A stretch of DNA of 64,000 nucleotides from Tetracentron sinense (taxonomy: Eukaryota > Streptophyta > Magnoliopsida > Trochodendrales > Trochodendraceae): contig CM026568.1 of NCBI GenBank assembly GCA_015143295.1, positions 35,038,441-35,102,440 of the forward strand, written 5' to 3'. Position numbers and translations under genes: made by a program. Every line of letters starts with the position of its first letter. Within the stretch, counting starts at the first letter, position 1. Positions 24,605 to 36,502 of the stretch are shown here, one piece after another. Under the pieces are notes generated by a model. It was not told the DNA's origin and made no database searches. It saw only the letters and a program-made list of their open reading frames with translations.

Positions 24605-27193
24605 AATATTTTCTTTTTGTAACTATAATTTCACTTTTGATATGTGATCTGTACATGGAGCAATGAACCTGATAATTTATTCATTTTTCAGTTCACAGAT
24701 AAAGGACACATCTTTGTGACTGTCCATTTGGTTGAGGAGGTAATGAGCTCAATAGAAATTGAGGCAGAAGCATTATCAAAGAACACCTTGAGCGGGTTGC
24801 CTGTGGCAGATAGACACCACAGCTGGGGAGGTTTCAAGACCTTCAGTCAAGAGGGAGCTGCATATCCACAGACTTACTCATCAACCTCCGAGCTCATCAA
24901 TCTAATTGTATCAGTTGAAGATACAGGTGCTGGGATCCCTCTAGAAGCCCAATCTCGGATTTTCACCCCATTTATGCAGGTGGGCCCATCCATTACCCGT
25001 ATCCACGGTGGCACTGGTATCGGGCTGAGTATAAGCAAGTGTCTGGTCGGTCTCATGCAGGGAGAGATTGGGTTTGCCAGTGAACCTAAGATTGGATCCA
25101 CCTTTACCTTCACTGCCATGTTCACCAATGGTCACTCCAATTCAAATGAATACAAGAACCAGCAAATTAACAATCAGTCCAAGTCTTTGTCATCAGATTT
25201 TCAAGGGATGATGGCATTGGTTGTTGACCCCAGACCCATTCGGGCCAAGGTAACTAAATATCATCTCCAACGGCTTGGAATCCATGTTGAAGTAGCTGCC
25301 AATCTGAATAAAGGTTTCTCTAGCATAAGCAGTGAGACTGCAGTTATCAAAATAGTCCTCGTCGAAAAAGAAGTTTGGGATAAGGATATGGACTTAGCGG
25401 CTCTCTTTATCAATAAGTTAACGAAAATTGTCCATGCGGATCCTCCAAAACTGTTTCTGCTAGATAATTCCACCAGCTGTACAAAATCTAGTACTGCAAA
25501 GTCTGATGTTCATACCCCGACTGTCATCACGAAGCCCCTAAGGGCAAGTATGCTGGCAGCATCTCTACAACGAGCCATGGGTGTTGGGAACAAGGGGAAT
25601 TGCCGCAATGGAGGGCTCCCTATTCTGTCTCTCCGCAAACTTCTTCATGGGAAAAATATCCTTGTTGTAGATGACAATAAGGTGAACCTCCTTGTGGCTA
25701 ATGGTGCTTTGAAGAAGTATGGAGCTGATGTGACCTGTGTGGACAGTGGGAAAAGGGCAATCAACATGCTTAAACCACCCCACCACTTTGACGCCTGCTT
25801 CATGGATATCCAGATGCCAGAAATGGATGGGTATGTATCACATCATTGTTTTGAAAGCTCTTGAGGTTTACGCCTGGAGGCGTAGCTCAGGGTATTATGG
25901 CTTAGGTGTAAATTCTAAGATGCCAGCAGAAAAGTAAAAGAACTAGTTTAGGTAACTTTCTCGGGACATTGCGACGCATAGTTTATGAAGATGCAGATCC
26001 CTGCGTAATTTATCATGCCTACAATCCTGTGGAGCATAAATGGAATAACAATTTCATTTGTCTAGGCTAGTCAGTGGGCCATCCACTATATGAAAATTTC
26101 CTCGAATTTATACCAATCAATCTTTATTGTGTAATGAATGACAGATAACCTAATTCTGTTGTAGTCATCCTCATCTTAGCTTTAAATTGGGCAGGTACAA
26201 TTATCCGGTTGTTAAGTTCTACTAATTCTTATTCATGTGGTGGCCCATCCATGGAACATTCTTTTACGTGCATATTTAGCTGCTTATTTCATGATCATAT
26301 TACACCTGCCCCTCTAGCTCAGATTGCGACTTATGCTCTTCGTTTGAGGGACATGGAACAATCTATTAGGTGCATATTTAGTTGTTTATTTTATGATCTT
26401 ATTACACCTGCCCCTCTAGCTCAGATGGCGACCTGAGCCCCTCGTTTGAGGGAGGTCTTGGGATAAAGTCCAAGGAAGGGGAGTTTCTATGTGACGTGGC
26501 TAGCAAGAGGCCCACTCACCATTATTAACCTTAACAACTAACGGTAGATAGATGATGTCTTGTGCCAAAAAAAAGTTATGATCTCATTTTGTCTGCATTT
26601 TATAAAGAGTAGAGGCAAAGAATGATGAATATTGGTTCTGTACTTGGATTTCTTTTATTTTTCGAGTTGTCATTTCTTTTTTTCTTTTTCTTTTTTCCCC
26701 CCTCATGTTTGTCGTTTTTGTCTATACTTTTTTTGAACGCATTCTTTTGAGTGTAGCACACATTTCACACCAATACACCATAAGGTTTGCTTGGATGCTT
26801 TGCCTCACTTTTCTCTCTATGAGCAATGTTATCACTTATCAACTAGTAACTTTTTACATATTATTTAACATGCACAAAATATAATTATAGTGACACTATA
26901 TAATAAGTACTGAATTTTCCTCCCCCAGGTTTGAAGCGACAAGAAGGATTCGGGATATGGAACATGACATCAATGATCGTATCCAACATGGAGAAGTATC
27001 TGTGGAACCTTATGAAAATGTTTTGAACTGGCATGTACCCATTTTGGCCATGACCGCAGATGTGATCCAGGCTACACATGAGGAGTGCTTGAGGTGTGGA
27101 ATGGATGGGTATGTATCAAAACCTTTTGAAGGAGAACAACTATACCGGGAAGTTGTACGGTTTTTCAAATCAACTCCAATGCAGACCCAATAG
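20775..27193 (+). CDS. AHK3: Cytokinin receptor histidine kinase, AHK3 type
   Basis: A membrane hybrid histidine kinase that senses cytokinin and feeds phosphate to HPt proteins. Ten exons: 20775-21260, 21463-21741, 22092-22261, 23130-23342, 23438-23624, 23717-23768, 23910-24133, 24250-24348, 24692-25830, 26929-27193. All introns are GT-AG and the frame closes to 1037 residues, close to the 1036 I recall for Arabidopsis AHK3. Order: membrane segment near 11-27, second near 89-108, CHASE ligand domain about 150-350, third membrane segment about 391-412, phospho-accepting His452 in [14 protein letters not shown] box (Asn563, Asn567), G1 box at 647-652, F box, G2 box at 676-682, a degenerate receiver-like segment, then the receiver with DD897-898, phosphoacceptor Asp942 and Lys1014. 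All key residues are present. The start [10 protein letters not shown] matches the family; an in-frame ATG at 20745 would add ten residues. Confidence 0.96.
22540..23020 (+). repeat. Tandem duplication, 241-bp period, in AHK3 intron 3
   Basis: Positions 22540-22780 and 22781-23020 are near-identical copies starting aaccaccttacgaatgg and ending ggtatcaatgaactgt. Only a few substitutions separate them, so the duplication is recent. It lies wholly inside the 868-bp intron 22262-23129. Confidence 0.9.
24559..24606 (+). repeat. (TC)n(TA)n microsatellite in AHK3 intron 8
   Basis: A run of TC dinucleotides passes directly into TA dinucleotides. Length polymorphism is likely. Confidence 0.85.
26296..26575 (+). 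mobile_element. tRNA-derived SINE-like element with a partial duplicate, in AHK3 intron 9
   Basis: TAGCTCAGATGG at 26417-26428 fits a polymerase III A box, and GGGATAAAGTCC at 26460-26471 is a diverged B box. The tail GGTAGATAGATGATGTC ends in an A run at about 26567-26574. The head of the element (cacctgcccctctagctcag) also occurs about 100 bp upstream (near 26300-26325) in a partial tandem copy. Confidence 0.5.
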
Positions 27194-29342
27194 AGTGCAC
27201 TTGAAGCCGGACTTGATGAGGATATTAGCAGAAGCGGCCATTCTCTAGGAAGCATTGGGATGCTTAACTGGGCTCTGGTTTGTTCCCAAGAGTAAGTTTT
27301 CTATAAGTCAACTCTCTATTCCCTTGATTCAAGTTCTCCACTTTAATGCATAGTGTTTCTACAAAAAAAAATAAATTTGAATTTAATACATTGTTAAGGC
27401 CGTTGAATACACTTATCTTCCATCATACGTAGGCTGCGAAGATGTCATCCTTTCAGCACTCAGCGGTGTTGGGCCCCACTTAGTGGATTTCCTAATCAGC
27501 GGAGTTAAGCCATCATAATACAATGATCCTAACCGCATTACCTGTAGAATTTATTTTGGGTCATCTACTATTTTCTAACTATTCAAAAACTGGAATATGT
27601 TGGTGGATGGTTAAGTTCATTAGAGCAGGCCAGTTTTCAACCTGTGAAGATCTTGGTGGAACCACCAAATGGTAGTCTTGACCCCTGATTGTGTTTTTTA
27701 GTGTGACATAGAGGTAAGGAGGATGGCTTACTCCCATCTGATCATCCCGACTTGAGTATTCCTGATGATCTTATCATGAAATATAGGCACATGATTATTC
27801 TTTGTGTCTGCTAACATGCACTCTCATACATATCCAGGAGTAAAATTACTTGCTGCCATATGAAAAATGTTACTGTACTCGTAATATATTTTCACTGGGA
27901 TAAGTTAGTGAGATCTGTTTCATGTTTTGAAGATTTATGCAATGACACTTCTCAGATTAGCACCAACAGCTGGAGTAAGAAGCTAGATTAAGTTTAGCAT
28001 GGGCCAGCCCAAATCTAGTATGCGTCTGATAAAAATACTGGCATATTGCTTCTTTATCATCGTTGTCTGAACACTTATGAATTGGCCTTTACATGGTAAG
28101 ACTGGGGTAATACATTTTGATATCAGGTCGAGTTCTCGAATCAATTGAATAGTAGTACCCTGTAGTTAGTACCCTATAGTATGAATGGCCAAGATTGTAA
28201 GCCTCTTTTTTGTTAGACTTTATGCTGGCATTGTTAATTTATAAATCAGTAATTGAAATGTTGCCGTGTTTGGAATTGTTCCAGGTAAATAATTTGTTAG
28301 CTGAGACAGTTTGTATATGTACGTGCCACGCTTGATTAGTTAGGGGTGATATTGCACTGATTATTTCCAAGCAGATAGCGGAACCAATTCTTTTTCTACA
28401 TCATGTCCAACTCAGCTTACTTTGGGTTTGATGGCTCGAGCCTTGAGACCCAAATGTGCAAGTAAAAAAGCTTCTCAAAAACTGTTCAAATCTGGAATTA
28501 CTACTCGGAAAGGTGTGGGAGGGATCCCATGGACTTGGGGTGTATCATAGAAGCTTGGGTTTGCGCCGGCAACATCCTCTACCCCCTGTAGGAATGGAGT
28601 TGAGACTACCACGGGATATATCTAATTCTTTTTTGTTTTCCTCTGAAAACCAGTTGTATTATAGAGGTTGATTTAGTACAGGTATGATAGATAATACATG
28701 TGTTTCTTCGGCAACGAAAGAATGTATATTATACACCCAATAAATATGATTGATGTCTACTCATTGTAGTATTTCTTCTAATTGGCTTTGTTACTAATAA
28801 ATCTCAAGTATTTTGGGCAAAGAATTGCTGTAAATGTTAGTTCTTTTACCTTAATATTAAATTAAATAATCTCCTTTTTTTTAAGCTTTGTACATCACCA
28901 TAAAAAAAAAAAAAAAAAAAAACAAGCACTTGGGTATATTATGATATTTGTTTCTTTCTTCTTACATGTGGAGTTATTGAAGTTCTCTCATCGGGCGGGT
29001 TTTAATATATTTGATCAAATTCATAGATATTATCTGAGTCACCAAAATGATATAATAAACTCTAATTATAATGGATTTTAGTTAATTATTTTGATACAAT
29101 TATGCCAATGAAGAACAAAATTGTGATACAAAGATCCTGGTTATTTAGATAAATGAAGCCATTAAAGAATGCAAATGAGGCGGCTGGGATGGATTTTCGC
29201 ATCTGGCCTGTTTTGGACCAGGTTTATACTGTTGTATTAGTAGCCAGTCAGTAGGGGTTTGGGAAAAAGTTTGCGGAACAAAAGGTCAGCTTCATGACTA
29301 ATTTCAAACATATCATGACCCAGTAGGAAAGACTAGCCGCTC
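27194..29342. other. Spacer downstream of AHK3, no gene seen
   Basis: It begins with the AHK3 3' UTR. No recognisable exon is present. Positions 28440-28720 are somewhat GC-richer with an open 71-codon frame that I do not recognise. A run of 22 or so A bases is near 28901-28922. Confidence 0.5.
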
Positions 29343-29454
29343 TAGTGGTGTCAATCCGGCTGAATTCAGGCTTCAAAGCCTCTTGTAAACATGTCGGGCT
29401 TGGGCCAGTCGAAGCCCAAGTCCAAGCCAAAGCCTGGCCCATTGACACCCCCTA
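29343..29454. mobile_element. hAT-type MITE, 112 bp
   Basis: Ends are TAGTGGTGTCAATCCGGC and, reverse-complemented, TAGGGGGTGTCAATGGGCC. The interior phrase ggcttcaaagcctcttgtaaa matches the element at 55355-55472, so both belong to one family. An 8-bp target duplication is not clear here. Confidence 0.6.
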
Positions 29455-31565
29455 CTTAGCCCCTGAGCAAAGGCTTTCTTCAGCCTCTAAGACCAGCCTG
29501 GGTTTTGGGCAAGCTCTCCTTGCGTCTTGGGCTGTACTCAACCGACTTGAAAACTGTTGAGCTTTGCCTGGGCATTGTAAACCCTTTTGTCAACGAATTG
29601 ATCCTTGGCTTCTAAACCGGGTTTCTCTCAACCTAGGAATATTGAATTTCATTGGTTCACGCCCCCTTTTTATCATCCATCACACCCCCTAGGGTTAAAC
29701 AATCTAACCATGGTTTTTTAAAAAACAAAAACACATTAACATTAATTTTAATTTAATTAAGCTTAATCATGATTTAAAATGTGTTAAAAGGGGCATGGGG
29801 ACACTGCGGTCAGCTTTGAAGAGGACCCCTCTTCTCAAGACTCTTTAAAAGTAGGGTTTTGATCATATCTTTGTCTATTGGATTCATTACTCAAGATCAC
29901 AGTTTTCTTGATCATCCCCATTACTGTGGTTCGGCACTGAAAATTAAGGTTTTTAGTGCGAGCAATTGTCCGCTCCACTTGCGAGCGAACTATTGCTCCT
30001 CTCTCACAAAGCCGCCCCTTCAACTACCATTAACTCAGATTAATTTCCTTTAACCTCAGGTAATTTATTTTTTTAAAAAAAATTTCTAAAAATTAAAGGT
30101 AGATGGGTGAACCCTAGGGGTGAGTGAATTTTAACCACAATTGAAAGGAGTTAAAAGGGGGACATGTGGTAAGAAAAGGGAAAGCTGAGAGGTCCCTCTT
30201 CACATCACGGACAGAGTGCATACGATGGTGGAGTAGAAGAGCGTCAATATCATTCGCACACATCTGGTATCTTGTAGCATCTTGGTCATGAATAAGTTAC
30301 AAATTTGAATCTTTCGGCGGAATTTATTCATCACCGAAATGCCCAAAAAGTATGCATATACTGACATACATGGTATCTAACTTATTTTCATCAACTTGCT
30401 GAGAGATATGGGATGTCCATAATTTTAGAATTTATTCCCCCACTAAAACTTTTGAAAATGTCCCGGCAAAGGTTCCCTTCTTTAGGAAGTCCGGGATCAA
30501 GTCCCAATAAATCTCAATCTCAGGTATGTGAGGATTAACCTCCCCACCTCAAGTATTAACATGACGAGTGCTAGCCCCGATGACACAATTCAAAATTTTC
30601 TCACTCTCACTCACGTAACACCTACATTGATTCCCCTTCCAACAAGTTTAGAAAAACAAAAAATTTAAAAGAAGAAATGATGTTTTATTTTTTATAACTT
30701 TATAATAGTTCTCGATCTAACTTAGAAAAGTAATGCCTCACTACCACCCACCGTTGAGAATTTGAAATCTACTAATAGGGTTAGCATTTCTCATTTTAGC
30801 ATGAGATTATGTTTCAGGAGCTCCCTCAAAACATGCCTTGAAGAGGCATTTTGAAAAGGAAAATAGTTAACGCACCTGTGATTTCCATTATGTATCGGAA
30901 TGACACATCCTCATTGGTCCATGCCCTAGTTTTAAATACCCACTTACGGAGGCTAAGATTCACTCACCCTTAGGGTTAAGCAATCCAACCATAGTTTTTC
31001 AAAAGAAAAAACCAATCTTAGTTTTAATTTAGTTAACCTTAACCAGGGTTAAAGGTGTGGTAAAAGAGACACGAGGACACATGGGTAAGATATGAAACTG
31101 ACCCATGGGTCCGCTAATCACTGTTCTTTTGAAAATTATGTAATAGTATTTATATGACAAAAATACCCTTATTTTATATTTATAATTCCCCAAAGAGAAA
31201 TGTTTAACTTACCACCCCAATTGACTATATGTCAAATGTGCCGTCCTCACTTTTAATACCCATCAGCTGTGGTTAAGATTCACTCACTCCTAGGTTAAGC
31301 AATCTAATCATCATTTTTAAAATTAAAACAGAAATAAAAATATTAATCTTTATTTTCTTAAACTTAACTATAGTTAAAGTAATGTTAAAAAGGACACATG
31401 GACACGGCATTTGACTACACAGTCATATGAGTTGTCGGCTAATCACTGACCTTCCCCAAAATATGCATACAATAACTCCGGTTTTCTCTTAAACCAGAGC
31501 TCCTCTTTGTAGTTACATTGACATGCAAAAAAATAGAAAAAAAAAAGAAGGGAAAATTAGAAGTC
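29455..31565. repeat. Spacer with three copies of a dispersed repeat upstream of NTF2
   Basis: Three related blocks lie at about 29683-29820, 30905-31110 and 31230-31420. Each has 'cctagggttaa(g)caatctaaccat', a middle rich in A and T, then 'ttaaag...gttaaaa...gacacatgg'. A partial reverse-oriented copy is at about 30090-30175. No coding exon is present. The last copy ends about 150 bp before the NTF2 TATA box. Confidence 0.6.
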
Positions 31566-31572
31566 TATAAAA
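31566..31572 (+). promoter_or_regulatory. TATA box of NTF2
   Basis: TATAAAA sits 109 bp before the NTF2 ATG. A start about 30 bp downstream would give a leader of roughly 85 bases containing a (GA)n tract at 31643-31659, a feature common in plant 5' UTRs. Confidence 0.6.
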
Positions 31573-31680
31573 CCATCCCTCGAACGAATTTACGTAATAA
31601 ACTCCTCTTCTCTTCATTTCGTCGCTTCTTTATTTCTTTTCGAGAGAGAGAGAGAGAGCGAGAGCGGGAGGCGGACGAGA

Positions 31681-34600
31681 ATGGATCCTGACGCTGTAGC
31701 GAAAGCGTTTGTGGAGCACTACTATTCAACGTTCGATGCGAATCGTGCGGGCCTGGCTAACTTATATCAGGAGGCGTCGATGCTGACCTTCGAGGGTCAG
31801 AAGATCCAGGGTTCCCAGAACATCGTGGCTAAGCTGACCAGCCTTCCCTTCCAGCAGTGCCAGCACAGCATTACTACCGTTGATTGCCAACCCTCCGGCC
31901 CCGCCGGCGGCATGCTCGTCTTCGTCAGTGGCAATCTCCAACTCGCCGGTGAACAGCACGCCCTCAAGTTCAGTCAGGTCTTTCTTCCAACACCTCAGAT
32001 CCCTTTCTTTCTTTCTTTTTTTATTTTTCTTTTCTCGGTTCTTTTATTTGTGATCGCTTACAGATGCTTTCATGGGATTTTAGGGTTTTCATCAATTGAT
32101 TGATCTGTTTTTGATTGATTTGAGATATAAAAATCCGATTGATCTTTCTTTCTTTCTCTTTGGTTTGGTGATTATTGATTTTGAGATGTGTTGAAGCTGG
32201 TTGAATGGATAATATTTCGTGGCTAGTTGTTGATGTCACAAATTACTCATTGAGGGCGAGATTTAGATTTGGTTGTTTTTATGATGGGCCAGTGGCTCTG
32301 CGGATGACATTATTTTCAGGTGTACAATTGTTCTACTTTTGATTTATTTGAGCCTGAAATGTAACGCTGGATTCCTATGATTTATTGGGTTTTTAGGTGT
32401 GTTCGATGTGTTTTTTGATGAATATTTGCATTCTGAATGTTTCAGAGATTAATGTAAATGTTTGTGACAGGGCTTCAGACTGATTTGTTCCAGAGATAGA
32501 TCCACTATACTTGTTATGGTAGATCTAGGGTTTACTCGTTTAATTTTTACCTTTAATATTCATTGCCATTCTTATTGTTTTCTCTTTTAGAAATTAATAA
32601 TCTTTTAGAATATTCCTTATATTAGAATTTGGGGTTCCACTATGATATATATAGATATTCAAGATTACTTCAAGTTTAAACACCATACTGTTCCGCTCCT
32701 TCCAGAGACTTCAACAGATGGCATCAAGAATCACGTGCCAAATGATAAGGTTTCTATTGTCTACCCTCCACAATATTTGCATATCAACGCTGTAAACAAT
32801 CATGGAGACTACGGGGAAAGAGCCAACTTATGGCAAAGAGGTTCAGCTAGGGAGACTAAATTTTCCTCATAAAGCTGCAATGAAGGAGTAAATGATCAAC
32901 TGAATCTCCCTCTTCCATACATTGTGGACCTCCAACATCTGTTCATCAGATGACCGGTAAAAAAAGAACATCCCATTCATTAGATGATCGCTTGTAAGAA
33001 TCTTGTCAAGCTCTGTCGTCCAAAGGGGAAAAAAAACTTACGAGGGATACCTGCCTTCCAGATGAGTTGCATAGGCAGGAAAGAGCTATTCCTATCACCC
33101 AAAGCTAAGCAGACCAACTCCACAAAGAAACGGCCCTTAGGATCCAAGGACCACAACCTCCTATTTCTCTCCTAGATATTTGTATGAATACCACTTAGCT
33201 ACTCTAGAAGACAAATACTGGCCTAACTCCAATTATTTACCTTTCTTTTTCAAAGGAGCCTCCATACAATATTGCCTCCCACTATCTATAGATAGTCTTT
33301 GAAGAGAGCTTTCTTGTTTATGATGAATAAAGGCTAGAGGATGGCCCAATGGTTGTTTTATTTGCCTCCAAGAGGAGGAAACAGTGGATCACCTTCGTTT
33401 GCATTGTCCTGTTGCTTTCGAGATTTGGGGTTACTTCTTATCCAAATTGGGGATCAGTTGGGTCGTCTCCCGTACCTTTAGGGCTTCTTATTTGTTGGTC
33501 CTCAATATTGGTGGATGGTGGGGTGTTAAGTATCCAGTTTCTCCTAACTGGGGCGATATCTTGATCCTTATGGATGGAACAGAATCAAGAGTGTTTGACG
33601 GTACTGCCTTGCACATGGAGCAAATTTGCCTGCAATCTCATCACTTTTTGCTTCAGTGGATCTTGATTGAGGATGGTTATGTTCTCTTGGAGAGGTTTGG
33701 ATGTAGTGAGGGCAGATCAACCATGTCTAATCTAGTCGGTCAGGAGGAGGATCACTTGGATATGCCCAGGATGTTTGACCTGGTCTTACTGTTTAGTTTT
33801 TATTGGCTAATGTCCATGGAGACCATACTTGTCGCCTTTATCTCTCTCTTTCCCCTTTCCTTTGTGTCTCTTTGTTGTTTATTAGAGTTCACCTTTTTGT
33901 GAAGTTCTAGTAGCTTCTTTCCCTTATTCATTTACAATATTTCTTTTCTTGTTTACCGATAATAAAAGTTTTTATGGATAGAGAATATACGCTTTCAAAG
34001 TCTCACTTCAAAGAGGCTTCTCGACACCATACAACCTCCCAAAAGCAAACCTCCTTTTCCATCTCCCTTATGGTTATATGCATATGCTTAGAGATCTCGA
34101 GATTGTAATCTAGTACCCCTTTCTAAAGGTCATCATCCCCTAATTATTAGCCACCTCTTTACGTAGATCTTTTTTCAGTTCAAGTGCATTCGTTTACTTG
34201 TTTTTGTCATCTCATTAAGCATGATAGGAGACTTAATTTAACAATGGTCTAACCGTCTAAGTAGCCAATTTTAGTTTTTATTGTTATTCTAAATAAAACT
34301 ACATATTTCTCATTGGTATGGAGCTTAGAAGATGCCATAGTAGAGTTGTGAAGTAATAATGTAATTCATTAGAAGCCGGGAAGCCAAGAACCTGATGAAG
34401 TTATTCCTCTCTAATTTGCTAAGTTTTATCAATGAGTAACATATCATATATTGGTAATCTTAGTTCATACATAGATATATATTTTTTCAATGATTTTCAC
34501 TTTTATTTTTTTCTTCTATTGTAAAAGATAAGTTTTGAAATGAGTGCATTTGATAGAATTTGGGAGTAGCTCCAATATGAGATTAAATAAGGGAGAACTA

Positions 34601-36466
34601 ATTGAGATAGTGTAGATATGTTCAACAAATCCCAAATATGCATTGGGTAGGAGTGAGTTGGTACAACTTGAAGGTTGTAAGAGGGCGAGGCGACGGGAAG
34701 GTCGAAAAGCACAAAGATGGAGATAGTTAGAAAAGATTTGGTAACACATGCTTTAACCGGAGATATAGCTCTAGGTAGATTAGGATGATGATACAAAATG
34801 CTAGTTGTCAACACTAAATAGTTGGAATAAGGCTACTGAAAAAGAAGAATGCCCAAGATTATAGCAATTAGTTGACGTACTGCATTGCAACCAAGTGACT
34901 GCAAGTTTGATTCCAACTCACCAACCCAAAAGAAAAGGACGAAAAGGGGAAACCCTTATTAAGCTTATATAATTTAGTCATGATGGAATAGCAATTTCTA
35001 CATCAATATAATCAACTATGTTTTTCCCATTTTCTCTAGCTGAACAATGTAAGCTTATCAATATGGAAGAAGTTGCTTGCATTGGAGTTATCTAAGTGCT
35101 GGGGCTTGAAGACTTAAGCCTTTTTCCTAGGTCCTGAATCTCATCAAATAAAATGATTAACCTGATTCTTAAGCTTTTCATTGTTATCACATATATTTTT
35201 TTGATCGGTTTCATTGTTATCATATTAGAGATACCTTGGTTTTTATTTAAATGTATTGGACGTCATTGATTCCCTCCTTTTCATCGTTGCCATACTTTTA
35301 CATGCCACATCAGTTATCAAAGTTTTTAGGCATGATAAAACATGATGATGGGCCATACTTTACTGATACTCATTAAATGATTCATTTATAGAAACATCCT
35401 AAATTTTCTAGAAAAATTTTCGTGATTGACATGTATCAGGCACACCTAATTATTGAAGAAAACCATGTTCAGATTTTTTAACGTTTTTCGTGATCTTATT
35501 GATAAAAAACAAATCTTTACATTTTTTGTGGTCTTATTGATAAAAAAATGTGTTTTGGTGGTCTTATACATTCCTTTTAGTTTCTTTTTTGTGCCTACTA
35601 TATTATAGTGACAAATCTTTTAGTTAATGTACAAATACATAGGTGACATATGTTATCCACTATGGCTGCATCAGATTCTGGTGATCTATTATGTTGTAGT
35701 TTCTGTTTGACTTATGTTTATTGTGCTTCCTGTTGCATCCGTCGGGGTCTTGTTTGTCTTTTGAGTTGGTGTCAGAGCAATCAAAGGCAGCAGGTGATGT
35801 CTAGGCGATATTGGTTTCTTAGACTCCTTAACATTGGTAATAAATATTAATAGTATGATTTGTTACACGACCAAGAGACCATTCCAAGGAACCATCTGCC
35901 CTATGACCCTATTCACTTACTCTTTTCTACTATCTTCATAAGTTACAGCATGTTTTATGTTTTAAACAAGGTGAAGTATTTAATAATTTGAGTGCTATGG
36001 CTAGTTCCTTTTTTTGACGCACGGTGCTTTAATCCCTAACAACTCCTTTTAGGTTTATTGCCATGGGAAGGTCATTTTCTTGTCACAGTCTAATGATTCT
36101 CTTTTCAAGTTATGACATGTTTATCTAAAATAAATTAGGTATTAAACAAGTTGGGTGCTACAACCTATGTATCTGGACCTTGATGTCGGAGCTAGTGGTC
36201 CTAGTTGTTTCAATGCTTTGATTATCGACACAGTGGTTACTCTGTTTCATATTTTTAAAGCTAAATGACTAATGTGGTAACAGTTCAAATTTTTGTTCTC
36301 ATCTATGTTGCTCGGTCTCATCAAGTCTATAGGCATAGTAACAAAGTTCCTATATTTTTTCTCAAAGTTTCAAATAATAATTCATGACTTTTGACAAATT
36401 ACGAATAAATATTTATATATGAAGTATGTTTGTTTATAATTTTTTTTTATAATTAGTAACCTTACT

Positions 36467-36502
<36 letters not shown>

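Noticed and set aside
26405-26475. A functional tRNA gene
   Set aside because: An A box is present but the B box is diverged, no cloverleaf could be drawn by eye, and an A-rich tail follows. A SINE fits better.
28456-28671. A 71-codon frame downstream of AHK3
   Set aside because: No recognisable content, no supported start context, and no splice partner.
32642-32872. A 76-codon open frame in the NTF2 intron
   Set aside because: No recognisable domain, inside an intron, and next to LINE debris.
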